A DNA stretch of 64,000 nt from Bog-532 sp963828445 (GCA_963828445.1 CAWHFP010000001.1:620001-684000); one strand, 5' to 3'; shown: positions 24,351 through 33,374, counted from the first letter of the stretch. The notes: a model not told the origin generated them from the sequence alone. Made by a program: numbers and translations.

Positions 24351-24560
24351 TTAAAGCGCCCGTGACGGAATCGTTGGCAGGGGGGCGAACCGCCTTTTCA
24401 CCGCGGCGTACTCCTGCCGCAGGCCCGCATCGGCCCGCAAGATGTCCCGGACGGCCAAATGATTGCGGAGCGACAGTGAACCAGCTTCAACGATGTAGGT
24501 GCTGATCCCGGCCAGCCGCTCCGGCTCTTTGAACGCCCACCGGAGCGGGATACCGTTTTT
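24351..24560 (-). pseudogene. GrpB/UPF0157-type nucleotidyltransferase fragment
   Basis: About 65 residues of coherent sequence remain: WAFKEPERLAGISTYIVEAG then SLSLRNHLAVRDILRADAGL and RQEYAAVKRRFA. This matches the second half of GrpB-family proteins, whose full length is 160-190 residues. The fragment lacks the N-terminal nucleotidyltransferase core and stops early. Upstream the frame runs antisense to the barstar-like gene. Confidence 0.6.
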
Positions 24561-24597
24561 CGGAGAGAGCGCCGACCCCTGGCGGTAGTTTGCGGGA

Positions 24598-25131
24598 GTG
24601 GCTTCATGGGATGCCGATGCCAAGACCATGCACCCGGTGGACTTCCGCCTGGTACAGAACACGTTCATCACCATGTTCTGCCGATGGTCGCTGCTCGGTG
24701 AGACTGTCGGCTGGCTACGTTCGCACGGGTATGAGGTGGCCGAGTTCGACGCGGGCTCGTGGGCGTCCGCGGACGACATGCTCGACGACCTGGCGGACCG
24801 CCTCCAGTTCCCCGGCTACTTCGGGCGGAACCTGGACGCGCTGAACGACTGCATGGGAGACGTCGCGTCCCACGAGTACGGCTGGCACGCGGGCGCGACC
24901 GGCCTGGTGATCGTCCTGAGTGCCTTCGACGCCTTCGCAACCGTCGATCGAACAACCGCTCAGATCATGCTCAACATCGTCGCTGACCAGGCCCGTTCCG
25001 CCATCCTCTTCGGCAACCGCCTCATTTGCCTGGTGCAGTCGAACGACCCTCAGCTGAGCTTTGAGCCCGTGGGCGCCATGCCGGTGCTGTGGAACGACGC
25101 CGAGTTGCTCAACTCCAGCCGCGGCCTGTGA
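24598..25131 (+). CDS. Barstar-family protein (ribonuclease inhibitor fold)
   Basis: 177 residues. The barstar core is FPGYFGRNLDALNDCMGDVA (about residues 74-93), preceded by a helix (SADDMLDDLADRL), which in barstar faces the RNase active site. Barstar-type proteins inhibit guanyl-specific ribonucleases and serve as immunity proteins for secreted or polymorphic RNase toxins. No barnase-like RNase is encoded next to it. The GTG at 24598 is a weakly supported start; ATG 24628 is possible. Remnant genes lie on both sides. Confidence 0.8.
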   Translation: MASWDADAKTMHPVDFRLVQNTFITMFCRWSLLGETVGWLRSHGYEVAEFDAGSWASADDMLDDLADRLQFPGYFGRNLDALNDCMGDVASHEYGWHAGATGLVIVLSAFDAFATVDRTTAQIMLNIVADQARSAILFGNRLICLVQSNDPQLSFEPVGAMPVLWNDAELLNSSRGL

Positions 25132-25189
25132 ACCAGAGTTTGGTGTCGCTGAGGTCGATGACGGTCGCCCGGCACAGCCGCTGGCACGT

Positions 25190-25608
25190 GCGGCCACCGG
25201 CGGAATGATCGCGGCTGCTGTGGCAGGGTCCGCCAAGAGCACGACCCGGGCAATGTGGCCGGCGGACCGGGGCGACGGGAGCGCGCCCGGGGTTGCCGCA
25301 GGCATCGTGGCGCTGTGGTCGCACGAGGACAGCGGGACTGCGATGTCGGAGATTGGCTGGATGGTCCTGCCGGAGTTCCAGGGACGCGGGCTCGCCTCAA
25401 CGGCGGTGCGCATCCTGCTCGCGCTCGCGCGCGAGCAGGATCGGTGGGGGCCGTCTGCCGGTCGGCCGGATTCACATTCGCCGGAGAACAGAACACGGCC
25501 TTAGCCGGACGCACGTTCCGCACCAATCACCGGGTCATCAACCCCGCCACCGACCTGACTACCGCCAACCCCAGCCACGGTCACGATGAGGCCCTGTCGA
25601 CGGCATGA
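25190..25608 (+). pseudogene. GNAT N-acetyltransferase with an internal deletion
   Basis: One frame carries GIVALWSHEDSG, MSEIGWMVLPEFQGRGLAST and AVRILLALAREQDRWG, which is the acetyl-CoA-binding motif A of a GNAT enzyme. A second frame just after carries CRSAGFTFAGEQNTALAGRT then FRTNHRVINPATDL, its C-terminus. About 15 family residues between the blocks are missing and the frame changes near 25455. The N-terminal part is degenerate. Not expected to be functional. Confidence 0.65.
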
Positions 25609-25662
25609 GAGAAGCGTTTCCACGAGTAATTGGTTATCCCGGATCGTCTCCCGGAACCCCAC

Positions 25663-25680
25663 GAACGTTCGCGCGCGAAC
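25663..25680. promoter_or_regulatory. Overlapping palindromes in AT-richer intergenic DNA
   Basis: GAACGTTCGCGCGCGAAC contains two perfect palindromes, GAACGTTC (25663-25670) and GTTCGCGCGCGAAC (25667-25680). It sits in the 260-bp non-coding stretch before the hypothetical gene at 25872. It may be an operator; the bound protein is unknown. Confidence 0.45.
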
Positions 25681-25871
25681 ATCAATTGTCGATCTATCTC
25701 CAAACTGTCAAATTAATCTCGTATAGCGCGCGTCGGCATTAACAGATCAGCGTTTCCGGATGAGACGAACGAGAGCAACTAGCCGTCGAGGGCCGCCTTC
25801 CGCCGTCTACACTCATGAGTAACGCGTGATTACCGGCGCAAGCGACTAGGACAGGAACGGATTGTCATAGA

Positions 25872-26450
25872 TTGGGCAGTTTTTTGTTTGGAGAACGATC
25901 AGTTCGTATTTGGACCGTCCTGGGTGGTATGGCAGCCGTACTTGGCTTAATTTGGGCAATGTACCCCATCCATCCGGGCACCCGTAGCTCTGGCTCGGCT
26001 GGCAGTGTCGCGCACGCCGCGACCAGTCACCCGACGGCCGCACCAACGGGAGGAACTCGACAACCCTCTGACATATGGATAGCGCAACTAGCATCAATCC
26101 CTGTAACTGCTAAATTTGCGCAGCTCCAACGAGAGCTCGATACGATAAAGATAGAGATACCGGGAGCTCAGTATCTAGACAGCTCGAATTATGCATCACT
26201 AAATTCTGGATTCTGGGTAGTTTATTACAATGGTTCATTCACCAACGGGAATCAGGCTCTAAGCTATTGTGCTAGCCATGGCCGGACTACCAGGGATAAG
26301 TGTGTTGGGAGGTTTCTCAGCGGCAACTCGCAGGATAAGTCGTTTATCTGCTTTCCTCCAGCCGGTAGCCAGACAGCAGGCTGTTACCATTCCAGTACGA
26401 CTGCCCTCCAGACTGCTTCGAATAAAACCGGGCCAGTGCAAGTTCTATAA
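25872..26450 (+). CDS. Hypothetical membrane-anchored secreted protein, atypical base composition
   Basis: 192 residues from TTG 25872. A short basic N-terminus and one hydrophobic segment (IWTVLGGMAAVLGLIWAMYP, about 13-32) are followed by a Ser/Thr/Pro/Gly linker and a C-terminal domain (FWVVYYNGSFTNGNQALSYC, then CVGRF, FICFPP and CYHSS). The four cysteines suggest two disulfides, and the FWVVYY/ALSYC pattern recalls SPOR-like sensor domains attached to actinobacterial kinases. Codons such as ATA, TTA and AAT are far commoner here than in neighbours, consistent with recent acquisition. Start codon is weakly supported. No function assigned. Confidence 0.6.
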   Translation: MGSFLFGERSVRIWTVLGGMAAVLGLIWAMYPIHPGTRSSGSAGSVAHAATSHPTAAPTGGTRQPSDIWIAQLASIPVTAKFAQLQRELDTIKIEIPGAQYLDSSNYASLNSGFWVVYYNGSFTNGNQALSYCASHGRTTRDKCVGRFLSGNSQDKSFICFPPAGSQTAGCYHSSTTALQTASNKTGPVQVL

Positions 26451-26677
26451 GTGCACACTTATCTCGGCATGAGCGGACGCGGACGCTGAGCCCGCGTGCT
26501 GGCGCCCAGATCACCCCTTCTGTATGGACAGAACAGATAGGCGAAGCATGCAGCAGTTGAACCCAGCAGATCGGCGGCTCGGGGCCTGCGGTGGTCGGGT
26601 GGTTCTGGGTCCCAGCTGATGTTCGGGGACCGGTGGTCGCTTGACGTCCCCGCCGCTGGGTGGGCAGCGTTCTTGAT

Positions 26678-26842
26678 GTGACGGCTTTTGTGGTGCCCAG
26701 GTACCTGGCCGAGACAGCGAGCCGTGATCGTGGCGTGAGCGCTTGGATCGCCGGGCTGCCCGCGGTCGTAGCCGGGTTGCGCGGGCTTGCGGGACGCGGA
26801 AGCATGACCCGGGCGGAAGCGGCGGAAGGGCGGGCCAGGTGA
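26678..26842 (+). pseudogene. N-terminal fragment resembling an aminoglycoside phosphotransferase
   Basis: Reads VTAFVVPRYLAETASRDRGV then SAWIAGLPAVVAGLRGLAGR. This matches the opening of streptomycin-6-kinase-like phosphotransferases, which begin VPxxLA...WlxxLPxxV, but stops after about 54 residues instead of about 280. Its TGA overlaps the GTG of the next gene, so the leftover start region may now serve as a leader. Recognition is from memory of the family and moderately sure. Confidence 0.4.
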
Positions 26843-27654
26843 CAAGCGGTCCTGAGCCAGCGGGCGTGCGTGTCCCGTTCGACACCAGCCGGCCGCATAT
26901 GGCGCGGGTTTATGACTTCTGGCTGGGCGGCAAGGACAACTTCGCGGCCGACCGGGCGGTCGCCGAGCAGGTCGCGGCCGCGTACCCCGATGTGCGGGTC
27001 GCTGTCCGGGCCCAGCGGATGTTCCTGGCCCGGGCGGTGCACTTCCTGGTCACCGAGGCAGGGATCCGGCAGTTCCTGGACATCGGGACCGGGCTGCCCT
27101 CGGCGAGCAACACCCACCAGGTCGCTCAGGAGGCGGCGCCGGAGGCGCGGGTGGTCTACGTCGACAACGACCCGATCGTGCTCAGCCACGCCCGGGCCCT
27201 GCTGACCAGCAGCCCGGAGGGGGCGACCGCCTACCTGGACGCCGATCTGCGCGCCACCGGCACGATCTTGGAGCGGGCGGCTGGCGTCCTGGACTTCGGG
27301 CAGCCGATCGCGGTCATGCTGCTGGGGATCCTGCAGGGATTTCCCGGCCAGGAAGAACCGGGCGCCATCATCGCCCGGCTGATGGATGCCGTGCCGCCCG
27401 GCAGCTACCTGGCCATCTCACAAATCGCGGGCGATGTCGCCACCGAGGAGGTGGCCGAGGGTGTGCAGCGCTACAACCAGCAGGCCGCCGCCCCGGTCGC
27501 GGCGCGCACTCACGCCGAGGTCCGCCAGTTCTTCGCGGGCCTGGACCTCGTGGACCCCGGGGTGGTGCAGGTGCACCGGTGGCAGGCCGGAGCCGGGGAC
27601 CCGGGCCACGACCGCGAGCTGGCCATCTATGCCGGGGTCGCGCGGAAACCATGA
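26839..27654 (+). CDS. SAM-dependent methyltransferase of the PF04672 (DUF574) family
   Basis: 271 residues. The family signature FDTSRPHMARVYDFWLGGKD opens the protein, followed by SAM motif I FLDIGTGLPSASNTHQVAQ and VVYVDNDPIVLSHARALL. These proteins occur in many copies in streptomycetes and relatives and almost nowhere else; their substrates are unknown. GTG 26839 is chosen because the family N-terminus begins a few residues later and GGAAGGGCGGG lies upstream. It is translationally overlapped by the phosphotransferase remnant. Confidence 0.93.
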   Translation: MTSGPEPAGVRVPFDTSRPHMARVYDFWLGGKDNFAADRAVAEQVAAAYPDVRVAVRAQRMFLARAVHFLVTEAGIRQFLDIGTGLPSASNTHQVAQEAAPEARVVYVDNDPIVLSHARALLTSSPEGATAYLDADLRATGTILERAAGVLDFGQPIAVMLLGILQGFPGQEEPGAIIARLMDAVPPGSYLAISQIAGDVATEEVAEGVQRYNQQAAAPVAARTHAEVRQFFAGLDLVDPGVVQVHRWQAGAGDPGHDRELAIYAGVARKP

Positions 27655-27820
27655 CCACTGGCCGGCAGCCACCCGGGCGGCCAGGCTCCGTGGGCGGGAC
27701 CGATGATCAGAGGCTCCACCAGCCGATCACACCGATCGGCGGGTACGGGCGAGGGGTGGATCTGGGTTCTGCCGGGTGATGCGGCGCGGACCTATTGTGG
27801 GCGCCTGAGGCGCTTCGGAG

Positions 27821-28867
27821 GTGGCGGTGGAGCAGGTGCGGGTCGGGCTGGTGGGGTACGGGAAGGGCGGGCGGTTCTTTCATGGGCCGCTGATTGTGGG
27901 GGCGGCGGGGTGCGAGCTGGCGGGGGTGGTGACCCGGTCAGACAGGCGGCGGGCGCAGGTGGAGGGTGATCACCCTGGAACGCCGGTTTATGACGACCTG
28001 GCCCAGCTGGCGGCGGCGGGGGTGGATGGGGTGGCGATCTCCACGCCGGCTGACACTCATCTGCCGTTGGTGCTGGAGGCTATCTCGCTCGGGCTGCCGG
28101 TGGTGTGCGACAAGCCGTTCGCGCTGAACGCGGCGGTGGCTGGGCAGGCGGTGGCCGCGGCCGAGCGGGCCGGGGTGCTGCTGACGGTGTACCAGAACCG
28201 GCGGTGGGACGCCGACCTGCTCACCGTGCGGGCGGTGATCGGGTCGGGTGAGCTGGGGCGGGTGGTCCGGTTCGAGTCGCGGATCGAGCAGTTCACGCCG
28301 CCGGATGGCATCACGGCCTCGGGGGGCGGGATCCTGCTCGACCTGGGCTCGCACCTGGTCGATCAGGCGCTGGTGCTGTTCGGCCCGGTGACGTCGGTGT
28401 ACGCCGAACTGGACGACGCGGGCGGCCTTCCGGGGCGGTTCTTCGTGGCCGCCCGGCACGCGGCCGGGACGATCTCGCACCTGGCCGGCGACGTGACGCT
28501 GAACGGCGAGCCGGGGCCCCGGTTCCGGGTGTTCGGTAGCGCGGGCACCTATGACGTCGCCGCCTTCGACAACCAGGCCGACGATCTGCTGGCGGGCGGT
28601 TCGCCGGCCGCATCCGGTGACGCCTGGGGGGTGGTGCCGCCGGAGCGCTGGGGCCGCCTGCAGGCCGGGCCGACGACCCGGGCCTGGCCCAGCGAGCGCG
28701 GCGACTGGACAGCGTTCTACACCGCGTTCGCCAGCGCGGTCCGCGGCCAGGGCGCGGTGCCGGTCGACCCGTGGGACTCGGTGGCCGGGCTGCAGGTGCT
28801 CGAGGCCGCCCAGCGGAGCGCCGACACCGGGCAAGTGGTCACGCTCAGTTCCGATCTGGTCCGGTAA
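27821..28867 (+). CDS. Gfo/Idh/MocA-family NAD(P)-dependent oxidoreductase
   Basis: 348 residues. The Rossmann motif is VRVGLVGYGKGGRFFHGPL, and the EKP-like motif appears as VVCDKPFALN near residue 95, with aspartate in place of the usual glutamate. The C-terminal beta-sheet domain contains SGGGILLDLGSHLVDQALVL. Members oxidise sugars, inositols or related cyclic polyols. Start GTG 27821 or 27827; the second is better spaced from GGAG. Upstream and downstream genes do not reveal a substrate. Confidence 0.92.
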   Translation: MAVEQVRVGLVGYGKGGRFFHGPLIVGAAGCELAGVVTRSDRRRAQVEGDHPGTPVYDDLAQLAAAGVDGVAISTPADTHLPLVLEAISLGLPVVCDKPFALNAAVAGQAVAAAERAGVLLTVYQNRRWDADLLTVRAVIGSGELGRVVRFESRIEQFTPPDGITASGGGILLDLGSHLVDQALVLFGPVTSVYAELDDAGGLPGRFFVAARHAAGTISHLAGDVTLNGEPGPRFRVFGSAGTYDVAAFDNQADDLLAGGSPAASGDAWGVVPPERWGRLQAGPTTRAWPSERGDWTAFYTAFASAVRGQGAVPVDPWDSVAGLQVLEAAQRSADTGQVVTLSSDLVR

Positions 28868-29029
28868 CGCGGCGCTGGGTGTAAATCTTTACGTCCCGTG
28901 TCATACTGGCGCGGATCGTCAGGCCGTCTGCCTCGGGGGCAGTATGGTGCGGCCCGATCCCGCTCGTGGCGGCCTTTCTGGTCTGTCGCGTCGCACAAGC
29001 GGCGCGATCCGTACTGGGGAGGAACACAG

Positions 29030-30211
29030 ATGCAACGCTTTGCAGCGGTTGCCCTCGCGGGGGCAGTAGCGGCGGGGGTGGCCATTCCGGCGGTCGCCGC
29101 CGGCGCCTCCACATCATCAAATCCGACGGTCAGCGTGGTGCGCAGCGGGCTGAACAACCCACGGCACCTGACCCTCACCGGTGACGGCCTGTGGGTGGCG
29201 CAGGCCGGGGCCGGGGGGCCGGCCGGGAAGTCCAACTGTGTCACCGGCCCGTCGACCGGCGGAGCCGGCAACACCAGCTACTGCGTCGGCCAGACCGGTG
29301 CCGTGTCGCTGATCCGGCACGGACACATCGCGGCTTCGGTCAGCCTGCCGTCGGTCATCCAGGCGGACAGCAGCGAGGTGGCCGGGCCGGCCGCGGTCAC
29401 GTTCAGCCACGGCCAGGCGGCCGTCATCATGCAGGACGTCCTGGTCAACAGCAAGGGCGTCAACGCGCTGCCCAAGCCGGCCGGGAAACTGTTCGGCCAG
29501 CTGCTGATCCGGTCGCACTGGGGGGTCAAGACCGTGGACCTGGCCGCCTACGCGGCGGCTCATCCGCAATCGGCGTCGAGCCTGGGCACCGTACCCGGTG
29601 AGACCCCCTACGACTCCGACCCCTACGACGTGGTGACCTACCATGGCGGCTACCTGGTCGCCGACGCGGCCGGGAACTCACTGCTGCAGGTCTCGTCGTC
29701 CGGAAAGATCCACCTGCTGGCCCGCTTCCCGGCCGTCACTGAGACGGCTCCAGCCGGGGTGCTCGGCCCGAACCCGGTGACCGTGAAGGCCCAGTCGGTC
29801 CCGACCTCCATCGCGGTCGGCCCGGATGGCGCCCTGTACGTCGGCCTGCTGCGCGGCGTGCCGTCGGACCCGGGCACGGCCTACATCTACCGGGTCGTCC
29901 CCGGCCACCAGCCGACGATCTGGGCCAAGGGCCTGACCGCGGTCACGTCCATCGCGTTCGACTGCCACGGGCGGCTGCTGGCCACCGAGTACAGCACCGG
30001 CGGGCTGCTGTCGCCGCCCACCACCCCGGGTGCCCTGGTCCGGATCAGCCACGGTGGCCACACGGTCACCACGCTGCCGGTGTCCGGTCTGTTCCAGCCG
30101 ACCGGAGTCGCGGCCGCGGCCGACGGCACCGTCTACGTGTCCAACTACGGGGGCAGCACGGCCACGGCCGCCCACCCCGGCGAGATCCTGAAGATCACCG
30201 GACTGCGGTGA
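29030..30211 (+). CDS. Secreted ScyD/ScyE-family beta-propeller protein
   Basis: 393 residues. A signal peptide with cleavage near AIPAVAAGAS (about residue 26) is followed by propeller-like repeats: SGLNNPRHLTLTGDGLWVAQ, DSDPYDVVTYHGGYLVADAA, SVPTSIAVGPDGALYVGLL, FQPTGVAAAADGTVYVSNYG. ScyD/E proteins in cyanobacteria belong to scytonemin clusters, but homologues in actinomycetes are of unknown role and there is no such cluster here. ATG 29030 has GGGGAGGA upstream. Two conserved cysteines (SNCV, SYCV) may form a disulfide. Confidence 0.85.
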   Translation: MQRFAAVALAGAVAAGVAIPAVAAGASTSSNPTVSVVRSGLNNPRHLTLTGDGLWVAQAGAGGPAGKSNCVTGPSTGGAGNTSYCVGQTGAVSLIRHGHIAASVSLPSVIQADSSEVAGPAAVTFSHGQAAVIMQDVLVNSKGVNALPKPAGKLFGQLLIRSHWGVKTVDLAAYAAAHPQSASSLGTVPGETPYDSDPYDVVTYHGGYLVADAAGNSLLQVSSSGKIHLLARFPAVTETAPAGVLGPNPVTVKAQSVPTSIAVGPDGALYVGLLRGVPSDPGTAYIYRVVPGHQPTIWAKGLTAVTSIAFDCHGRLLATEYSTGGLLSPPTTPGALVRISHGGHTVTTLPVSGLFQPTGVAAAADGTVYVSNYGGSTATAAHPGEILKITGLR

Positions 30212-30264
30212 TCCACGCGGAGCCACCCGTATCAGGGTGACCCCGTGAGCGGGAGGATGGCGGC

Positions 30265-31110
30265 ATGGAACGCTTCAGCAACGGAGCGCTGACCTTCCAG
30301 GTCACCGACACCGGTGAGGCCGGGCCGGGTCCGGCCGTCATCCTCCTGCACGGGTTCCCGCAGGATGGGCGCTGCTGGGATCGGGTCGGGGCCGCGCTGG
30401 CCGACGATGGGTACCGGGTGCTGGCACCGGACCTGCGCGGTTACTCCCCCGGGGCCCGGCCCGCCGCCCGGTCGGCGTACCGGAACTCCGAGCTGGCGGG
30501 CGACGTGCTGGCGCTGGCCGACGCGGCCGGGGCGGACCGGTTCCACCTGGCCGGGCACGACTGGGGGGCCGCCCTGGCCTGGTACGTGGCCGGCCGTCAT
30601 CCGGAGCGGGTGGCCTCGCTGGCCGCGTTGTCGGTACCCCATCCGCAGGCCTTCGGGCGGGCCTTGATCTCCAGCAGCCAGGCGGTCCGGTCCTGGTACA
30701 TGGCCGCCTGGCAGCTGCCGTTCCTGCCCGAGCGTGCCCTCAGCCGCCGGGGCGGGCTGGGGTTCCGGGACACCTTGGTCCGGATGGGACTCGACCCGGT
30801 CAGCGCGGAGCGCTACGCCAGCCGGGCCCGGGACCCGGCCGGGCTGCGGGGCCCGCTCAACTGGTACCGGGCCATGCCGTTCAGCCTGCGCGAGCCGGCC
30901 GGCCCGATCCGGGTGCCGACCGTGTTCGTCTGGGGCAACCGCGACCAGTTCGTCTCCCGCGCCGCCGCGGAACTGTGCGGGCAGTACGTCAACGGGCCGT
31001 ACCGGTTCATGGAACTGGACGGCGCCTCGCACTGGCTGCCCGAACGAGCCCCGGACCGGGTGGCGGCCCTGCTGGCCGAGCACTTCACGGCGGCGTCGGC
31101 GGCCGGCTGA
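30265..31110 (+). CDS. Alpha/beta hydrolase, epoxide-hydrolase-like
   Basis: 281 residues. The oxyanion motif HGFPQD, the nucleophile elbow AGHDWGAALA with aspartate (near residue 93), and VPTVFVWGNRDQF and GASHWLPERAPD carrying the acid and histidine fit the epoxide hydrolase/haloalkane dehalogenase group. The aspartate nucleophile distinguishes it from serine esterases. An epoxide or halide substrate is therefore possible, the exact one unknown. Convergent with a small membrane gene. Confidence 0.9.
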   Translation: MERFSNGALTFQVTDTGEAGPGPAVILLHGFPQDGRCWDRVGAALADDGYRVLAPDLRGYSPGARPAARSAYRNSELAGDVLALADAAGADRFHLAGHDWGAALAWYVAGRHPERVASLAALSVPHPQAFGRALISSSQAVRSWYMAAWQLPFLPERALSRRGGLGFRDTLVRMGLDPVSAERYASRARDPAGLRGPLNWYRAMPFSLREPAGPIRVPTVFVWGNRDQFVSRAAAELCGQYVNGPYRFMELDGASHWLPERAPDRVAALLAEHFTAASAAG

Positions 31111-31156
31111 CGTCCGGCCGCTCCGGACCGGGAGTCAGAGCCCGTAGCGGGCCGTC

Positions 31157-31438
31157 TCATCGAGCACGGCCAGTCTGGTGTGGGCGCAGGACCCAGAGGG
31201 AGCCCAGTGACCAGATGACGATCAGTCCCAGCCAGATGAGCAGGTGCGCCCAGCCGGGCAACCCGGTGGGCGGCAGCTCGAAATTATGGGTGGAGGTCAA
31301 CGGCGCGTAGGCGTACCAGCCGAAGCCCGAGATCGCGTCGAGGCTGTTGAGGTACAGGCTGAGCACCCCCAGGATCAGTCCCCAGGCGATGACGACCACG
31401 ATCCGCTGGGGCAGGCTCAGGCGTCCAGGCACGCGCAT
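31157..31438 (-). CDS. Small hypothetical membrane protein
   Basis: 93 residues with two clear transmembrane helices: RIVVVIAWGLILGVLSLYLN (about 12-31) and LLIWLGLIVIWSLGSLWVL (about 66-84), separated by an aromatic loop of about 35 residues. No family recognised. It lies 12 bases downstream of the acyl-CoA ligase stop on the same strand, so they are likely co-transcribed. Confidence 0.7.
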   Translation of the reverse strand: MRVPGRLSLPQRIVVVIAWGLILGVLSLYLNSLDAISGFGWYAYAPLTSTHNFELPPTGLPGWAHLLIWLGLIVIWSLGSLWVLRPHQTGRAR

Positions 31439-31450
31439 CGGCTCATTGTG

Positions 31451-33262
31451 TCAGGGCTGGCGGGCCGTGTAGAGGGTGTCGATGGTGTCGGCGTACTTGG
31501 CGTGGATGATGCGCCGTTTGAGTTTGAGGGTGGGGGTCAGCTCTTCGCTGTCGGCGGTCCATTCGGTGGGGAGCAGGCGCCAGGCCTTGATCTGCTGGAC
31601 GCGGGCCAGGCGCTGGTTGGCGGCGGCCACGGCCGCGCCGACCTCGGCCAGCACGGCGGGGTGCTCAGTCAGTTCGGTGAGCCCGGCGGGCGGCAGTCCC
31701 CGGGCCCGGGCCCAGGCGGCGGCCATCTCGGCGTCCAGGGTGAGCAGGGCGACCAGGTAGGGCCGGCGGTCACCGTAGGCCAGGGCCTGGCCGATCAGGG
31801 CGTGTGCGACCAGCAGGTTCTCCACCATGGCGGGCGGGACGTTCTCACCGCCGGCGGTGATGATCAGCTCCTTCTTGCGGTCGACCACGGACAGGAAGCC
31901 GTCCTCGTCGACGGTGCCGATGTCGCCGGTGTGCAGCCAGCCGTCGGCGTCGAGCAGCTCGGCGGTGCGGTCGGGCAGGTTCAGGTAGCCGGGGGTGTTC
32001 AGCGGGCCGCGGGTGATGATCTCGCCGTCGGCGGCCAGGCGCAGCTCGGTGCCGGGCAGCGGGCGGCCCACGGTGCCGAGCCGGAACTCGTCGTCGTTGT
32101 TGGCCGTGAACGCGCCGGTGGTCTCGGTCATCCCGTACACGTCCATGATGCGCAGGCCCAGCCCGGCGAAGAACGTGCCCACCTCGGGCGGCAGCGGCGC
32201 GGCCGCGCTCATGACCAGTTCGGCGTCGCCCAGGCCGAGCAGGGAGCGGATCGGCCGCAGCACGGTCGCCTCGGCCCGGTCGAACGCCGCGGCCAGGTCG
32301 TCCGGGGTCTGCTGGCCGTACTGGCGGCTGCGCACGTAGCGCAGGCCGGTGTCCATGGCCGCGGTCACGGCGGCGCGGCGGTCCGGGTCGGTCTCGGCGG
32401 CCAGCCGGGCCCCGATCCCGGCCTGGATCTTCTCCCAGACCCGGGGCACTCCGAAGAACGCGGTGGGCCGGACGGCCACGATCGCGGGCACCAGCCCGGT
32501 GGCCGCGTCCGGGCAGAAGTGCACGTGCCAGCCGTTGTCGGCCGCCAGGTACAGGGTGAACATGCGCTCGGCGATGTGGGCTAGCGGCAGGTAGGACACC
32601 CACCGGGTGTGCGGGCGGGCGTTGCCCACGGCCTGGATGGCGGCCTGCTCGGCGACCACGCTGGCGTGGGTGATGATCACGCCCTTGGGGGTGCCGGTTG
32701 TCCCCGAGGTGTACAGCAGGGTGACCGGATCGCTGCGCCGGACGCCAGCCACGCGACCTTCGATATCTGATTGATGGTCCGGCCATTCCTCAGCACCCAG
32801 CGCGGTGAAGGCGGCCCAGGTACGGAACGGCCTTCCGGGCGGGCAGACGGCCGCATCACGGACGATCACGTGACGCAGCGCTGGCAGCTGGGCCAGCACC
32901 GGCTGCCAGCGGGCCAGCTCGGGGGCGCCGTCCAGGACCGCGATCCGGGCGTCACAGTCGGCGGCCTGGTAGGCGACCTGCTCGGCGGACAGCGTGGGAT
33001 AGAAGGTGACCGGCACTCCCCCGGCGTGCATCGCGCCCAGGTCGGCCAGCACGTGCTCCAGCCGGTTGGGCAGCATCAGCGCCACCCGCTCGCCGGGCTG
33101 GAGCCCGAGGGCGGCGAACCCGGCGGCCAGCTCCAGGGCCCGCTCGCGCACCTCGCGCCAGGTGATCGTGGACCAGTCGCCGGCCGGTCCCGGCCGGTCG
33201 GAGTAAGCCGGGCGGTCTGGCCAGTTCCCCGCCGCCATCGCCAGGGTTTCGCACATCGTCAC
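31451..33262 (-). CDS. Long-chain fatty-acid--CoA ligase-type AMP-forming enzyme
   Basis: 603 residues. The ATP-binding signature is LLYTSGTTGTPKGVIITH (near 185), the A5 motif is YGMTETTG and A7/A8 is WLHTGDIGTVDEDGFLSVVD with RKKELIITAGGENVPP. A FACL-type C-terminus ends with the acyl-transfer lysine region (TPTLKLKRRIIHAKYAD). It activates a fatty or related acid to its CoA thioester. Start GTG 33262 (VTMCETLAMAAGNWPD) is preferred to the upstream extension, which reads as non-coding. No fatty-acid operon is adjacent. Confidence 0.92.
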   Translation of the reverse strand: MTMCETLAMAAGNWPDRPAYSDRPGPAGDWSTITWREVRERALELAAGFAALGLQPGERVALMLPNRLEHVLADLGAMHAGGVPVTFYPTLSAEQVAYQAADCDARIAVLDGAPELARWQPVLAQLPALRHVIVRDAAVCPPGRPFRTWAAFTALGAEEWPDHQSDIEGRVAGVRRSDPVTLLYTSGTTGTPKGVIITHASVVAEQAAIQAVGNARPHTRWVSYLPLAHIAERMFTLYLAADNGWHVHFCPDAATGLVPAIVAVRPTAFFGVPRVWEKIQAGIGARLAAETDPDRRAAVTAAMDTGLRYVRSRQYGQQTPDDLAAAFDRAEATVLRPIRSLLGLGDAELVMSAAAPLPPEVGTFFAGLGLRIMDVYGMTETTGAFTANNDDEFRLGTVGRPLPGTELRLAADGEIITRGPLNTPGYLNLPDRTAELLDADGWLHTGDIGTVDEDGFLSVVDRKKELIITAGGENVPPAMVENLLVAHALIGQALAYGDRRPYLVALLTLDAEMAAAWARARGLPPAGLTELTEHPAVLAEVGAAVAAANQRLARVQQIKAWRLLPTEWTADSEELTPTLKLKRRIIHAKYADTIDTLYTARQP

Positions 33263-33374
33263 GGTCGCATTCTCGTCCCGTGTGTCTTCGGTGACCAGGG
33301 TGAATACGAGCCGGAATGAGTGCCCGGCCCCTGGGTAGCAGGCGGCGGTCCGCAATCAAGCCATGAGGAGCAGC

